Shown: positions 33,252-41,662, counted from the stretch's first letter. The stretch is 64,000 nucleotides of DNA from Aldehydirespirator sp965220645 (GCA_965220645.1 OZ244836.1:2604001-2668000); one strand, 5' to 3'. The notes: generated by a model from the sequence alone, not told the origin. A program made the numbers and translations.

Positions 33252-34352
33252 ATGACAGACCAAGCGCTTGCAAGATCAGCGATGTACGACGTGCAGGCAG
33301 CCATGGGGGCCACTTTCACGAGCTTCTGGGGCTGGATCTGGACCGAGAGCTTCGGGGATGTCATAGGAGAGCACCGCGCCATTCGGGAGGGCGTTGGCGC
33401 CGCGGACGTGTCTTCCTTGATCGAATGGGAGTGGACCGGGCCGGACTCCCTCGTGGCGGCCCAACGTGCATGCACCAACGACATCTTGGGCCTCAGTGTC
33501 GGCCAGATCCGTTACGGGCCATTCCTAGACGCAAATGGCAAGATGATCGACGATGCCACGGTCTTCCGGTTGGCCGATGATCGGTGCTGGGTAATGACAA
33601 ACCGGTGGGACCTCCAAGAGCACTTCGCCGAAGTTACCCATGGACTGGACGTGACAATCAAGGACGTCACTCTCGAGATGCCTCTGATCCAGGTGCAGGG
33701 TCCTCGATCACGCGAACTCTTGTCCAAGCTGACCCCGATCGACCTCGCTCCTCTGAAGTACTTCCGGTTCATACCCGAGAAGGTCGAGATCGGCGGAGTT
33801 CCAGTGTGGATCTCACGCACCGGTTTCACGGGAGAATTGGGCTACGAGTTGTTCGTGTCACCCGAGGATGCACCTGGGCTCTGGTCGACTGTGGTCGAGG
33901 CCGGCGCGACACCCTATGGAACGGCGGCTGCCAATATCCAACGCATCGAATCGGGGATCGTGGTCTACGAGGAGGACTACGCTCCTGGGGCTCTCACCCC
34001 ATACGACGTGTCGTGGGATCGTCTGGTCGCGCTGAGCCGGGATTTCCTCGGTCGCGAGGCCCTCGAGGGTGTGGCCGACAATCCGCCTCGAAGGATGAAG
34101 ACGCTCAAGGTCGAAGGGGACCGTGTACCAGATGCCAATGCCACGGTGCTCAAGGGCGATACGCCGGTGGGGACGCTGACAAGTCCGACTCTCAGCCCCG
34201 ACTATGGCGTCATCGGGTTGGCAATCCTGGACTCAGAGGCAGCCCACGAGGGGAATCAGCTCGATGTCGTAGCGGGCGATGGGGAACGCCTCCGAGCGGC
34301 CGTCCACATTCTTCCGATCTACGACCCCAAGCGAGAGCGTCCGCGAATCTAG
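33252..34352 (+). CDS. GcvT-family tetrahydrofolate-dependent methyltransferase/demethylase
   Basis: A 366-residue member of the aminomethyltransferase fold: GADVSSLIEWEWTGPDSLVAAQRACTNDI at the start (33399-33485), VQGPRSRELLSKLTP, ISRTGFTGELGYELFVSPEDAPGLW and IESGIVVYEEDYAPGALTPYDVSWDRLV. No GcvH, GcvP or lpd is nearby, so it is not the glycine cleavage enzyme. Stand-alone relatives such as LigM (vanillate), DmdA (DMSP) and dimethylglycine or sarcosine enzymes move a methyl or one-carbon group from a substrate to tetrahydrofolate. The MetF-like gene in the same island supports such a role. Substrate unknown. Confidence 0.85.
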   Translation: MTDQALARSAMYDVQAAMGATFTSFWGWIWTESFGDVIGEHRAIREGVGAADVSSLIEWEWTGPDSLVAAQRACTNDILGLSVGQIRYGPFLDANGKMIDDATVFRLADDRCWVMTNRWDLQEHFAEVTHGLDVTIKDVTLEMPLIQVQGPRSRELLSKLTPIDLAPLKYFRFIPEKVEIGGVPVWISRTGFTGELGYELFVSPEDAPGLWSTVVEAGATPYGTAAANIQRIESGIVVYEEDYAPGALTPYDVSWDRLVALSRDFLGREALEGVADNPPRRMKTLKVEGDRVPDANATVLKGDTPVGTLTSPTLSPDYGVIGLAILDSEAAHEGNQLDVVAGDGERLRAAVHILPIYDPKRERPRI

Positions 34353-34422
34353 CGTCAGCCGTTTCTGACTTGAAACAGCCTCGCGACACCAAGCATCCCC
34401 CGTTGATGGAGGTCTCACCCTC

Positions 34423-35814
34423 ATGAATCATCCCGTCCCGGCAGAGTGTGACCTCGTACTCGATGGTGGGATAGTCGTCACGATGGCCGAATCGCGCCCC
34501 CTGATCCCTCGCGGGACCGTAGCCATCAGTGGCGAGACAATCGTGGCCGTCGGCGACTCGAGCGAAGTCTCTATCTCAGCGAAGCGGAGAGTCGACTGTA
34601 CCGACAAGATTGTGATGCCAGGCTTGATCGACTGTCATAACCACCTCTTCCAGAGTCTTGGACGCGGCCTCGGAGAGGGCCTGTCGCTCGTCTCTTGGAT
34701 TAGGGAGTTCATGTGGCCGTACGCCGCGGCGATTACATCCGAGGACGCCACCGTTGCCGCTCAGCTAGGAGCTGTAGAAGCCGCCAGGTCAGGAACGACG
34801 ACCGTCCTGGACAATCACTACGCGCCCGCTGACCTCGAGACAACGCTCTCAGTGGCGCACGCGATTGAGACCGTAGGACTCCGGGGCGCGGTGGCTCGAG
34901 GCATGTGGGGTCCGCTTACTGACATCGCGCGCAAGCACCTCGCCGAGTCGCTCTTCAAGTACTCCATCGCCGATGAGTTGGACATGACTCGGGACGGCAT
35001 CAATACACGGCCCTCCGGCAGCAGGGTAGAGATATGGCCATCTGCCATCATGATTGCCTACGTTGACCAAGAATTGGTTCGCCGCTCGGTGGAGCTTGCG
35101 ATTGAGATGGGAACCGGTTGGCACACGCACTGTTCAGAGATTGAGCTTGATCCGCAGGTCTATTTGGAAGCATTCGGCCTCCGACCGATCGAATGGTTGC
35201 ACCGAGAGGGCCTGCTCGAATCGCACGGCACGATCGCACATGGCATCTGGCTAGACGATCAGGAGGTCGAGAGGCTGGGGACTACGTCCACCGGAGTCGC
35301 GTACTGTCCGGTTTCACATCAGTATCTTCCGCTCGGCATCATGCGCCTGCGGAGCCTCAGGGACTCTGGCGCGGTGGTGGGTCTCGGCACTGACGGTCCT
35401 GCGGCCGGTCATCGACAGGACCTGTTCGAGTGCATGAAACATGGAATCCTCCTGCAACGGGCCCACACCTTGAACCCGCTCGTGTCCAATGCTCGCGAAG
35501 CGCTTGAGATGGCAACGAAGACCGGCGCCGAATACATGGGGATCGATGCAGGCGTCTTGGCACCCGGCCTGCTGGCGGACATTGCTGTGGTTGGGGTGAA
35601 TCGGCCGCACCTTCAGCCCTTGTCTGATCCCATTGCGACTCTTGCCTACGCGGCGCGAGGCTCGGATGTCGACATGACCATCGTGGGCGGTGACATCATC
35701 TACGAGGATGGAAGGTGCTTGTTGGTCGACGAGCAGTCGATCATGGATGAGGCAGCAGCAAGGACCTCAGACCTCCTCCGACGAGCTGGGATCTCAGCAC
35801 CGCTCCTCAGATAG
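34423..35814 (+). CDS. Amidohydrolase of the TrzN/AtzA/8-oxoguanine-deaminase group
   Basis: A 463-residue metal-dependent hydrolase. Motifs: MPGLIDCHNHLFQSLGRGL (first metal His pair), WHTHCSEIELD (HxHxxE), IAHGIWLDDQEVERLG and VGLGTDGPAAGHRQDLFECM (catalytic Asp). The C-terminal part returns to the composite beta-sandwich (PGLLADIAVVGVNRP). Members remove amino, methylthio, methoxy or chloro groups from purine-like or triazine rings. The RBS is GGAGG-like (about 34410). It shares an operon with the GcvT-like gene. I infer hydrolysis of a heterocyclic or guanidino-type compound. Confidence 0.86.
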   Translation: MNHPVPAECDLVLDGGIVVTMAESRPLIPRGTVAISGETIVAVGDSSEVSISAKRRVDCTDKIVMPGLIDCHNHLFQSLGRGLGEGLSLVSWIREFMWPYAAAITSEDATVAAQLGAVEAARSGTTTVLDNHYAPADLETTLSVAHAIETVGLRGAVARGMWGPLTDIARKHLAESLFKYSIADELDMTRDGINTRPSGSRVEIWPSAIMIAYVDQELVRRSVELAIEMGTGWHTHCSEIELDPQVYLEAFGLRPIEWLHREGLLESHGTIAHGIWLDDQEVERLGTTSTGVAYCPVSHQYLPLGIMRLRSLRDSGAVVGLGTDGPAAGHRQDLFECMKHGILLQRAHTLNPLVSNAREALEMATKTGAEYMGIDAGVLAPGLLADIAVVGVNRPHLQPLSDPIATLAYAARGSDVDMTIVGGDIIYEDGRCLLVDEQSIMDEAAARTSDLLRRAGISAPLLR

Positions 35815-35923
35815 CCTTGATGTGCCCTGTGTCTTGCGGGCTTTCCTCATACTCCCATTGGAATATGACATCAAGTCCCGTCCCGGCCTCGGACTTGGCT
35901 AGCGATCCATGGCCAGCCGCAGG

Positions 35924-36100
35924 TCAGTCGTCGTCGGCGGCCAACTCCTCCTCGGCGAACTCCTCGGCCCAGGAAGCGTGCTCGGGCTTGATGTAGTCCT
36001 CCGGCTCGTCGAAGGATTCGATCAGCCCCTGGAGATCATCGACCTGGGAGCGCTTGAACTTGCGGGCTTCCTCATACCTTCGGTGTCGCCCCTTCTTCAC
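35924..36100 (-). CDS. Small acidic-tailed protein, 58 aa
   Basis: A GTG at 36100, preceded by GGGAG, opens a 58-codon frame. The N-terminus is strongly basic (KKGRHRRYEEARKFKRSQ), the middle has an FDEPEDYIKPEHASW segment, and the C-terminus is acidic (EEFAEEELAADDD). The end of the frame, codon choice and compact basic-to-acidic layout suggest a real gene, resembling small conserved actinobacterial proteins of unknown function. It lies upstream of no obvious partner; the RNase D gene is read towards it on the same strand, 77 bp away. Confidence 0.65.
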   Translation of the reverse strand: MKKGRHRRYEEARKFKRSQVDDLQGLIESFDEPEDYIKPEHASWAEEFAEEELAADDD

Positions 36101-36177
36101 GGCCCAACTCCCGGTTTTGACGGATTCGCAGAGCTCTCAGTGTACCGGCCTGGTGCCGCTGGACCACATATTTCGCC

Positions 36178-37383
36178 CTACCGGCCCAGCGGTCGGTGGC
36201 TGCGTTCCTCGAGGACGAGCTTGCCGTTGTCGAAGGCCAGGGCTGCCTCGCCCGCGACGAGCCGTCGCAGCGGTTCGCCCACCATCTCCGAACGCCATCC
36301 CCGGGCCAGTCGGGCATCCGCGTCACCGCGGATCAGGGCTTCGATGTCGGCCCGCGTGGCCAGCAGCGACGGCTCGATCATGCGGTCGCGGGCGAGTTGG
36401 CTCACCCAGGAGGTCACCAGGCCCACCGCCGGGCGAAGGCGGTCGACGGCATCGGAGCGGGCCGCGCGCTTCGGGGGCGGGCGCCAATCGGACGCGAGTC
36501 CTTCGGCGACCGCCTTGAGAATGTGCGGCCCCAGCCGGCCGCGGGCAACGCCCTCGCCCACGCCCCGCACCGCCGCCAACTCCTCGGCCGTTCGGGGCGC
36601 GGCCTGCGCGATCGACACCACCGCTACGTCTGACAGAACATGGCGGACGGGCTGGTTGACCCTGGACGCCCGCAGTTCGCGCCACATCGCCACCGATCGG
36701 ACCACGGGGAGGTCGCGGCGCCTCAGATGCCGTACCTCCTTGAGCCGGGACCAGGCCTCCTCGGGCCGCTGCCCCCGGCGGTTGCGCTCGAGCAGCAGCT
36801 CGAATTCCGCCTCGGCCCAGACGCTCCGGCCCAACTCCTCGAGCCGGGCCGCGAGCCTGTCGTGGATCTCCAGCAGGTGCATGACATCGCTGGCCGCGTA
36901 GTTGAGTTGCGAAGGCTTGAGCGGCCGTACCAGCCAGTCGGTGAGCCGGTCGGCCTTGGGGGGCTTCCATCCGATCTCGCTCTCGTACAGCGACGACAGC
37001 GCGGGGGTGCCGAGACCGAGGAAGCCCGCCGCAATCTGAGTGTCGAAGATGCGCTCCGGAACGGTCCCGCAGTAGTGCTCCAGCACCTCCAGATCCTGTC
37101 CTGCCGCGTGAGCGACCATCAGGCCGCCCGATCCGAACACGTCGGCGAGAGGCGACACGTCTACAGCCAGCGGATCGATCAGCACCAGGTCGCCGGGCCA
37201 GGCAATCTGGATCAGCGCGGCCTGAGGCCGGTAGGTCCGCTCCCGGTGGAACTCAGTGTCGAGGGCGAATCGAGGCTCGGCGGTCAGGGCGCCCACCACG
37301 TCTCGCAGCCCCTGGTCGGAGTCGATGTAGCGATACGACGCCGCGGCGCGGCCGCTGGAGCGGGCTTGGCGATCGCGGCGCAC
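36178..37383 (-). CDS. rnd: RNase D-like 3'-5' exonuclease with HRDC domains
   Basis: A DEDD-type exoribonuclease that trims tRNA and other RNA 3' ends. Exo motifs: FALDTEFHRERTY (Asp, Glu), VAHAAGQDLEVLEHYC (Asp) and LNYAASDVMHLLEIHDRL (Asp). HRDC-type helical domains follow (MWRELRASRVNQPVRHVLSD, ELAAVRGVGEGVARGRLG). I chose the GTG at 37383, which starts just after the stop of the upstream gene, for 401 residues; earlier in-frame codons run into the mobA-rhodanese gene. Confidence 0.88.
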   Translation of the reverse strand: MRRDRQARSSGRAAASYRYIDSDQGLRDVVGALTAEPRFALDTEFHRERTYRPQAALIQIAWPGDLVLIDPLAVDVSPLADVFGSGGLMVAHAAGQDLEVLEHYCGTVPERIFDTQIAAGFLGLGTPALSSLYESEIGWKPPKADRLTDWLVRPLKPSQLNYAASDVMHLLEIHDRLAARLEELGRSVWAEAEFELLLERNRRGQRPEEAWSRLKEVRHLRRRDLPVVRSVAMWRELRASRVNQPVRHVLSDVAVVSIAQAAPRTAEELAAVRGVGEGVARGRLGPHILKAVAEGLASDWRPPPKRAARSDAVDRLRPAVGLVTSWVSQLARDRMIEPSLLATRADIEALIRGDADARLARGWRSEMVGEPLRRLVAGEAALAFDNGKLVLEERSHRPLGR

Positions 37384-37391
37384 AGGGACCG

Positions 37392-38384
37392 TCAGGTGGA
37401 CGCGGGGCCCGTCTCTACCGGTCGGCCCGACTGGTGCCAGGCGTTGGTTCCGCCGGCGACGTTGACCGCGTCCACACCCAGGGACCGGAGGAATCCGACA
37501 GCCTGGCCGCTGCGGCCGCCGACCGCGCACACCACGCAAACGGCTTGGCCCGCCGCGGCCGTCCGGAACTCCTCGACCGCCTCTGGGACCGACGCCAACG
37601 GCACCAGGACGGCACCGGGTATGCGCACTTCGATGTACTCGTCGGGTTCTCGCACGTCGAACACGGCCGCGCCGCCCGCTCGGCGGCGCTCGAATTCGTC
37701 GATGTCTATCTCGGGGATGTCGGCGACTTCCATACCCGCCTCTGTTGTGTGGCCGCCGTCAATCGTAGTGGCGGGAAGGTCCTCGGGCCGGTCCGCGTCG
37801 CGATACCAGCCCTCTCCCGGCACTTCGACCTCGACGGTGTGCAGTTGCCGGGCAGCCTCGCGCGGCGCCCTCACTCCCCTTTCGAACGCCTCCAACAATG
37901 GCCGCAGGCAGTGGCGCCGCCAGGCCGCATGCGCCCACTGCGGAACCCCGGCACCGATCGGGACGGCCACGTCCGCCGCGGGCGAGCCGACCGCCACGTC
38001 GCCGCCAGCGGCCCCCAGCCCGTCGAGCACGCGGCACACCGCGGCCGCGTCGGGTGAGATCACGTCGCAAGGCAGGGTCACCACCGCGTCGATGCCGCCG
38101 CCGTGCGAGTCGATAGCCCCGAGGGCGGTGATCACTCCTCCCAGCGGACCCTCGCCGGGGTAACGGTCCTCGACAACGTCGAGGCCGAGGGCATTGAGGC
38201 GGGCATCGTCGCCGCCTACCACCAGCGTGGGGGCGGCTCCGGCGGCCTGTAGCGCTTCCGCGGCGCGAACCACCATCGGCAGCCCTTCGATCTCGATGAA
38301 CGCCTTGTCGGTGCCCATTCTGGAGCTGGCTCCACCGGCCAGCACCGCACCCAGACAGCGGGGGGTCGGCCCGGGCCTACCCAT
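37392..38384 (-). CDS. mobA: Molybdenum cofactor guanylyltransferase (MobA) fused to a rhodanese domain
   Basis: Residues 1 to about 195 are a MobA nucleotidyltransferase: LAGGASSRMGTDKAFIEIEGLP, VVEDRYPGEGPLGGVITAL and DAVVTLPCDVISPD. Residues 220-330 are a rhodanese: FDVREPDEYIEVRIPGA, then the active-site loop CAVGGRSGQAVGFL with its Cys, ending VNVAGGTNAWHQSGRP. MobA makes molybdopterin guanine dinucleotide; the rhodanese could supply sulfur to molybdenum cofactor or carry out an unrelated sulfur transfer. The fusion of 330 residues is unusual in itself. It overlaps the DUF3151 gene by 8 nt. Confidence 0.88.
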   Translation of the reverse strand: MGRPGPTPRCLGAVLAGGASSRMGTDKAFIEIEGLPMVVRAAEALQAAGAAPTLVVGGDDARLNALGLDVVEDRYPGEGPLGGVITALGAIDSHGGGIDAVVTLPCDVISPDAAAVCRVLDGLGAAGGDVAVGSPAADVAVPIGAGVPQWAHAAWRRHCLRPLLEAFERGVRAPREAARQLHTVEVEVPGEGWYRDADRPEDLPATTIDGGHTTEAGMEVADIPEIDIDEFERRRAGGAAVFDVREPDEYIEVRIPGAVLVPLASVPEAVEEFRTAAAGQAVCVVCAVGGRSGQAVGFLRSLGVDAVNVAGGTNAWHQSGRPVETGPAST

Positions 38385-38841
38385 GCGGCCCCGAGGTGTC
38401 TCCCGGCGGCCAGTCAGGGTCGAGTTGGATCAGGAACAACCCGCACCGCTCGGCCTCGCCGGTCTCTCCGATCCGGCCCGCGACGCGCTGAAGCCCACCG
38501 AGGGCGCGCAAGAACCCGCGGTTGGACGGATGGGTCCAGCGCACGTAGCCCGAGCCGCGCCAGCCGCTGGCCCGCAGCCGGTCCAGGCCGCGGTGGTATC
38601 CCGTGCGGAACGCGGCGTAGGCCAGCGCCGGTGTCACGCCGCTCGACTCCAGGGTCTCGCCCAGCGAGGCCCAGGCCTCCAGGCTGCCCGGCCAGCGTTC
38701 GCACACCGCACCCAGTTCGGCTATGGGGTCGTCGCTCCCGGCTGCCGCGGCCAGCGCAGCCCGCACGTCGGAGGGCTCAGGGTCGAGAACCGTCTCGGGG
38801 GGACCGTGCGGCAGAAGGGATACACCGGCGTCACTCATCAC
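38377..38841 (-). CDS. DUF3151 family protein
   Basis: A 154-residue helical protein. The signature AWASLGETLESSGVTPALAYAAFRTGYHRGLDRLRASGW, spread over 38551-38668, and PSNRGFLRALGGLQ, IGETGEAERCGLFL match DUF3151, an actinobacterial family of unknown function with a TPR-like pattern. It is normally a stand-alone gene. Here it is the first gene of a minus-strand unit that continues into mobA-rhodanese and rnd, with an 8-nt overlap. Confidence 0.85.
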   Translation of the reverse strand: MMSDAGVSLLPHGPPETVLDPEPSDVRAALAAAAGSDDPIAELGAVCERWPGSLEAWASLGETLESSGVTPALAYAAFRTGYHRGLDRLRASGWRGSGYVRWTHPSNRGFLRALGGLQRVAGRIGETGEAERCGLFLIQLDPDWPPGDTSGPHG

Positions 38842-38911
38842 GGCCGAGGCTACAAGTGGCGTGCGCGGGTATGCCGCCTTCTCGCTCGGCCTCTAACTAC
38901 CCTGCGCGCCG

Positions 38912-39175
38912 GTGATAGGTGAATGGGCCGACGCCGAGTCGCTGCAGCACGTGATCGTGGGAGCGATCGTCGCGCTGGGAGTTCTCGCCGTGCTGGTGAT
39001 GCGGGTCGTGCGCAAGCTGCTGCTGCGTCTGGTGCTGATCGCACTCATGGCGGCGCTGGCCGCGAGCCTGTGGCTGCAACGCGCCGATCTTCAGGACTGC
39101 GCGGCGACATGCTCGTGCCAGCTCTTCGGCCAGGACGTCACCGTTCCGGCCGACGCCAATCCCAGCTGCAACTAG
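38912..39175 (+). CDS. Small membrane protein, 87 aa, with a Cys-containing tail
   Basis: A GTG start at 38912 gives 87 residues. There is one long or two short hydrophobic segments (HVIVGAIVALGVLAVLVMRVV and KLLLRLVLIALMAALAASLWL), then a short tail with four Cys (QDCAATCSCQLFG...PSCN). A TACCCT box at 38898-38903 lies 8 nt before the GTG, which would fit leaderless transcription. It is divergent from DUF3151 and convergent with pyk. The family is not recognised. Confidence 0.6.
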   Translation: MIGEWADAESLQHVIVGAIVALGVLAVLVMRVVRKLLLRLVLIALMAALAASLWLQRADLQDCAATCSCQLFGQDVTVPADANPSCN

Positions 39176-39211
39176 CCCAACGGGCCAGGCCGGGGGTGGC
39201 ACGGGACGCTT

Positions 39212-40651
39212 CTAGGGGACGCGTTCCAAGCGGAGAACGTTGGCGCTGCGGGACCGGTTGTCCGCGCCGGCTAGTATCGCAACGATCTCGCCGGAGCGGG
39301 CAAAGTCCCGCTCGCGGGCCACTGTCACCGCCTGGTGAACCATCTCCTCGTTGGAGCCCCGGTCCTTGACCAGCACCGGCGTAGTGCCCCAGCTCATCGT
39401 GAGCTGCTGCACGGTCCGCTCGTTGTGGGACATGCCGATGATCCGGGCCTGGGGCCGGAATCGAGCCATGGACCGCACCGTGAATCCGGTGCCGGATATG
39501 GCCAGGATGGTGGAGATCCCGAGCCCGTCGGCGGCCCGCCAGGCAGCCATGGTCATGGCATCGGTGATCGAGGCCGCGTCGTGGGTCGAGTCGTCGGTCA
39601 TGCGCAACTCGGCGAGGCGCTCGGCCCACAGCTCGTAGTCGAACTCCTCGTCGGCTCGTTGGGCGATCCGGACCATGGTGCGCACGACGTTGGCGGGGTC
39701 GATGCCAATCGCGGTCTCCCCCGACAGCATCAGCGCGGAGGAGCCGTCGAACACGGCGTTGGCCACATCGCTGGCCTCGGCCCGGGTGGGTGACGGGCGC
39801 GACACCATCGACTCCAGCATCTGTGTGGCGGTTATGACGGGACGGCCGCCCGCGATGCACTGCTGGATTATCTGCTTCTGCAGGTGGGGCAGTTCCTCGA
39901 TGCTGCACTCGCTGCCGAGGTCGCCTCGGGCCACCATGATCGCCCCGGCGGTGTCGATGATGCCGGCCAGGTTCTGCACGGCCGCTCTGGTCTCGATCTT
40001 GGCCACCACCAGCGGGCCCCGAGGATGGGGCTCGGTGCCGACGCGGCGGACGTCGTGCGCCGAGCGCACGAACGATATGGCCACCATGTCCACACCGATC
40101 TCGGTGAAGGCGTCGAGCGCCACGAAGTCGCTGGCGGTTGGCGTGGAGATCCGCAGCCGATCGGAGGGGATGTGCACACCGGGACAGCCCGACAGGACGC
40201 CGCCGTGAACGACGCGGACCTTGAGGCGGTCGCCGCCCTTGTCGATGACGTCGAGCACCACCCGACCGTCGCCCACGTCAAGGTTGTCCCCCACCAGCAC
40301 GTCGTCCATCAGGCTCTCGTAGTCCACCTCTACGACGCTGTCGGTCGAGCGGCCGCTGCCGACCACCAGCTCGACGGTGCTGTCTGAGCGGAACCGCACG
40401 GGATCCTCGCCGAAGCTGGCGGCCCTCACCTTGGGTCCCGGAAGGTCCACGAGGATCCCCACCGGCCGGCCCTCCTGCTCGGAGACCTGCCGGACGCGCC
40501 GGTAGCGCTCGATGGCCTCGTCGAGGCTTCCGTGGGCCAAGCCGATGCGGGCCACGTCCATTCCCGCGGCCATCAGGTCCCGCAGCGTGGACTCGTCCTC
40601 GCTGGCCGGACCGATGGTGGCAACGATCTTCGTACGGCGCTGCATGCGCAT
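39212..40651 (-). CDS. pyk: Pyruvate kinase
   Basis: Glycolytic enzyme that makes ATP and pyruvate from phosphoenolpyruvate. It has KIVATIGPASEDESTL at the start, the B-domain, the catalytic motif MVARGDLGSE with its metal ligands, IITATQMLESM-type sequence (VITATQMLESMVSRPSPTRAE spans 39775-39837) and DGSSALMLSGETAIGIDP. It has 479 residues, typical length. The ATG at 40651 or 40645 are both possible starts. Its upstream region is shared with the divergent GDPD gene. Confidence 0.96.
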   Translation of the reverse strand: MRMQRRTKIVATIGPASEDESTLRDLMAAGMDVARIGLAHGSLDEAIERYRRVRQVSEQEGRPVGILVDLPGPKVRAASFGEDPVRFRSDSTVELVVGSGRSTDSVVEVDYESLMDDVLVGDNLDVGDGRVVLDVIDKGGDRLKVRVVHGGVLSGCPGVHIPSDRLRISTPTASDFVALDAFTEIGVDMVAISFVRSAHDVRRVGTEPHPRGPLVVAKIETRAAVQNLAGIIDTAGAIMVARGDLGSECSIEELPHLQKQIIQQCIAGGRPVITATQMLESMVSRPSPTRAEASDVANAVFDGSSALMLSGETAIGIDPANVVRTMVRIAQRADEEFDYELWAERLAELRMTDDSTHDAASITDAMTMAAWRAADGLGISTILAISGTGFTVRSMARFRPQARIIGMSHNERTVQQLTMSWGTTPVLVKDRGSNEEMVHQAVTVARERDFARSGEIVAILAGADNRSRSANVLRLERVP

Positions 40652-40722
40652 AACGCTATCGCCAGCCGCTTGTTCCTGTGGATAACTTCGGGGTTGCGGC
40701 CGGCAAGGGTGCCGGCGCCCAC

Positions 40723-40728
40723 TACTGT
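40723..40728 (+). promoter_or_regulatory. -10 box of a leaderless GDPD transcript
   Basis: TACTGT lies six bases before the ATG at 40735. With initiation about seven bases after the -10 box, the transcript would begin at the A of the ATG. There is no Shine-Dalgarno sequence. This spacing is the usual signature of leaderless genes in actinobacteria. Confidence 0.6.
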
Positions 40729-40734
40729 GCCGCC

Positions 40735-41496
40735 ATGGCGCGCCATCCCTACCTGGACGTGGACGGCCCCATCGCCTTCGCCCATCGCGGCGGGGCTGAG
40801 GAGTTCCCCGAGAACACGCTGCGAGCCTTTCGCCACGCAGTCGATTTGGGCTACACCCATCTGGAGACCGACGTCCACTCCACCGCAGACGGAGTCGCGG
40901 TGGCGTTCCACGACGACTCCCTCGACCGGGTCACCGACGGTCGCGGCGCAGTCGGCGACCTCGACTGGAGCCAGGTTCGGCGGGCCCAGGTGGCCGGCAC
41001 CGACCCGATCCTGCGCCTCGACGAGCTCCTCGAGGAACTGCCGGACACCCGCATCAACATCGATCCCAAGAGCGACGGCGCGGTCGGGCCGCTGGTGGAG
41101 GTGCTCCGGCGTACCGGTGCTGTCGAGCGGGTCTGCGTGTGCTCGTTCTCGGATCGGCGCACGAGGCAAGTGCGCGACCAGATCGGGGACTCACTGTGCG
41201 TGGGTGCCGGGCCCCGAGGTATCGCACGCCTGCTGGCGGCCTCGACCCCTCTTCCGGCACCGGCGTCATTCGACTTCCACGCCGCCCAGGTGCCCGTCCG
41301 GTCCAGGGGCCTGACGCTGGTGCGGCCCGCGGTGCTGGCCGCGGCCCATCGCCATGGCGTCGCGGTCCACGTCTGGACCATCGACGAGCCGGCCGAGATG
41401 CACCGCCTATTCGACATGGGCGTGGACGGCATCATGACCGACCGGCCCTCAGTGCTGCGCCGGGTGATGATCGAGCGGGGCCACTGGGCGGCCTGA
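40735..41496 (+). CDS. Glycerophosphodiester phosphodiesterase
   Basis: A 253-residue TIM-barrel phosphodiesterase that splits glycerophosphodiesters to glycerol 3-phosphate. It has the family motif IAFAHRGGAEEFPENTLRAF, the metal ligands in HLETDVHSTADGVAVAFHDDSLDRVTDG (40858-40941), INIDPKS and the end motif VHVWTIDEPAEMHRLFDMGVDGIMTDRP (41369-41452). It has no signal peptide, so it acts in the cytoplasm. The start is placed at ATG 40735 by the family motif position and by the leaderless promoter just before it. Confidence 0.93.
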   Translation: MARHPYLDVDGPIAFAHRGGAEEFPENTLRAFRHAVDLGYTHLETDVHSTADGVAVAFHDDSLDRVTDGRGAVGDLDWSQVRRAQVAGTDPILRLDELLEELPDTRINIDPKSDGAVGPLVEVLRRTGAVERVCVCSFSDRRTRQVRDQIGDSLCVGAGPRGIARLLAASTPLPAPASFDFHAAQVPVRSRGLTLVRPAVLAAAHRHGVAVHVWTIDEPAEMHRLFDMGVDGIMTDRPSVLRRVMIERGHWAA

Positions 41497-41576
41497 GTAA
41501 CCCGCCGAGAGCGGCAAGATGAGCCCTCTGGCGACACATAGTTGTGTTCGAACTGTGCATAACTCGGTCGCGGCTG

Positions 41577-41616
41577 GGGATTTCCGGAGAATGCTCGGGA
41601 TTTCGATGGGGATTTC
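41577..41616 (+). repeat. Three direct GGGATTTC repeats upstream of the putative RNA promoter
   Basis: GGGATTTC occurs at 41577-41584, 41597-41604 and 41609-41616, ending 11 bp before the TTGACA box at 41628. Spacings of 20 and 12 bp are not uniform. Clustered direct repeats just upstream of a promoter are typical of activator binding sites. Confidence 0.5.
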
Positions 41617-41627
41617 GCGTTTTGGGG

Positions 41628-41656
41628 TTGACAACCCGTCGGCAACCCCGCAAGAT
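41628..41656 (+). promoter_or_regulatory. Strong sigma-70-type promoter preceding the structured intergenic region
   Basis: A perfect -35 box TTGACA (41628-41633), a 17-nt spacer and CAAGAT (41651-41656) make the best-looking promoter in the window. GGGGTTG (41624-41630) and CAACCCC (41643-41649) form an inverted repeat across the -35 region, a possible operator. No protein-coding gene follows for almost 800 bp. Confidence 0.65.
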
Positions 41657-41662
41657 GCCCAG

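Noticed and set aside
33252..34352. Glycine cleavage T protein (gcvT)
   Set aside because: No gcvH, gcvP or lpd adjacent. The gene is under the island's operator and paired with an amidohydrolase, so a stand-alone GcvT-like demethylase role is preferred.
23558..35814. The low-GC island as a transposon or integrative element
   Set aside because: No transposase, integrase, tRNA boundary or flanking direct repeats were seen. Transfer is suggested only by composition.
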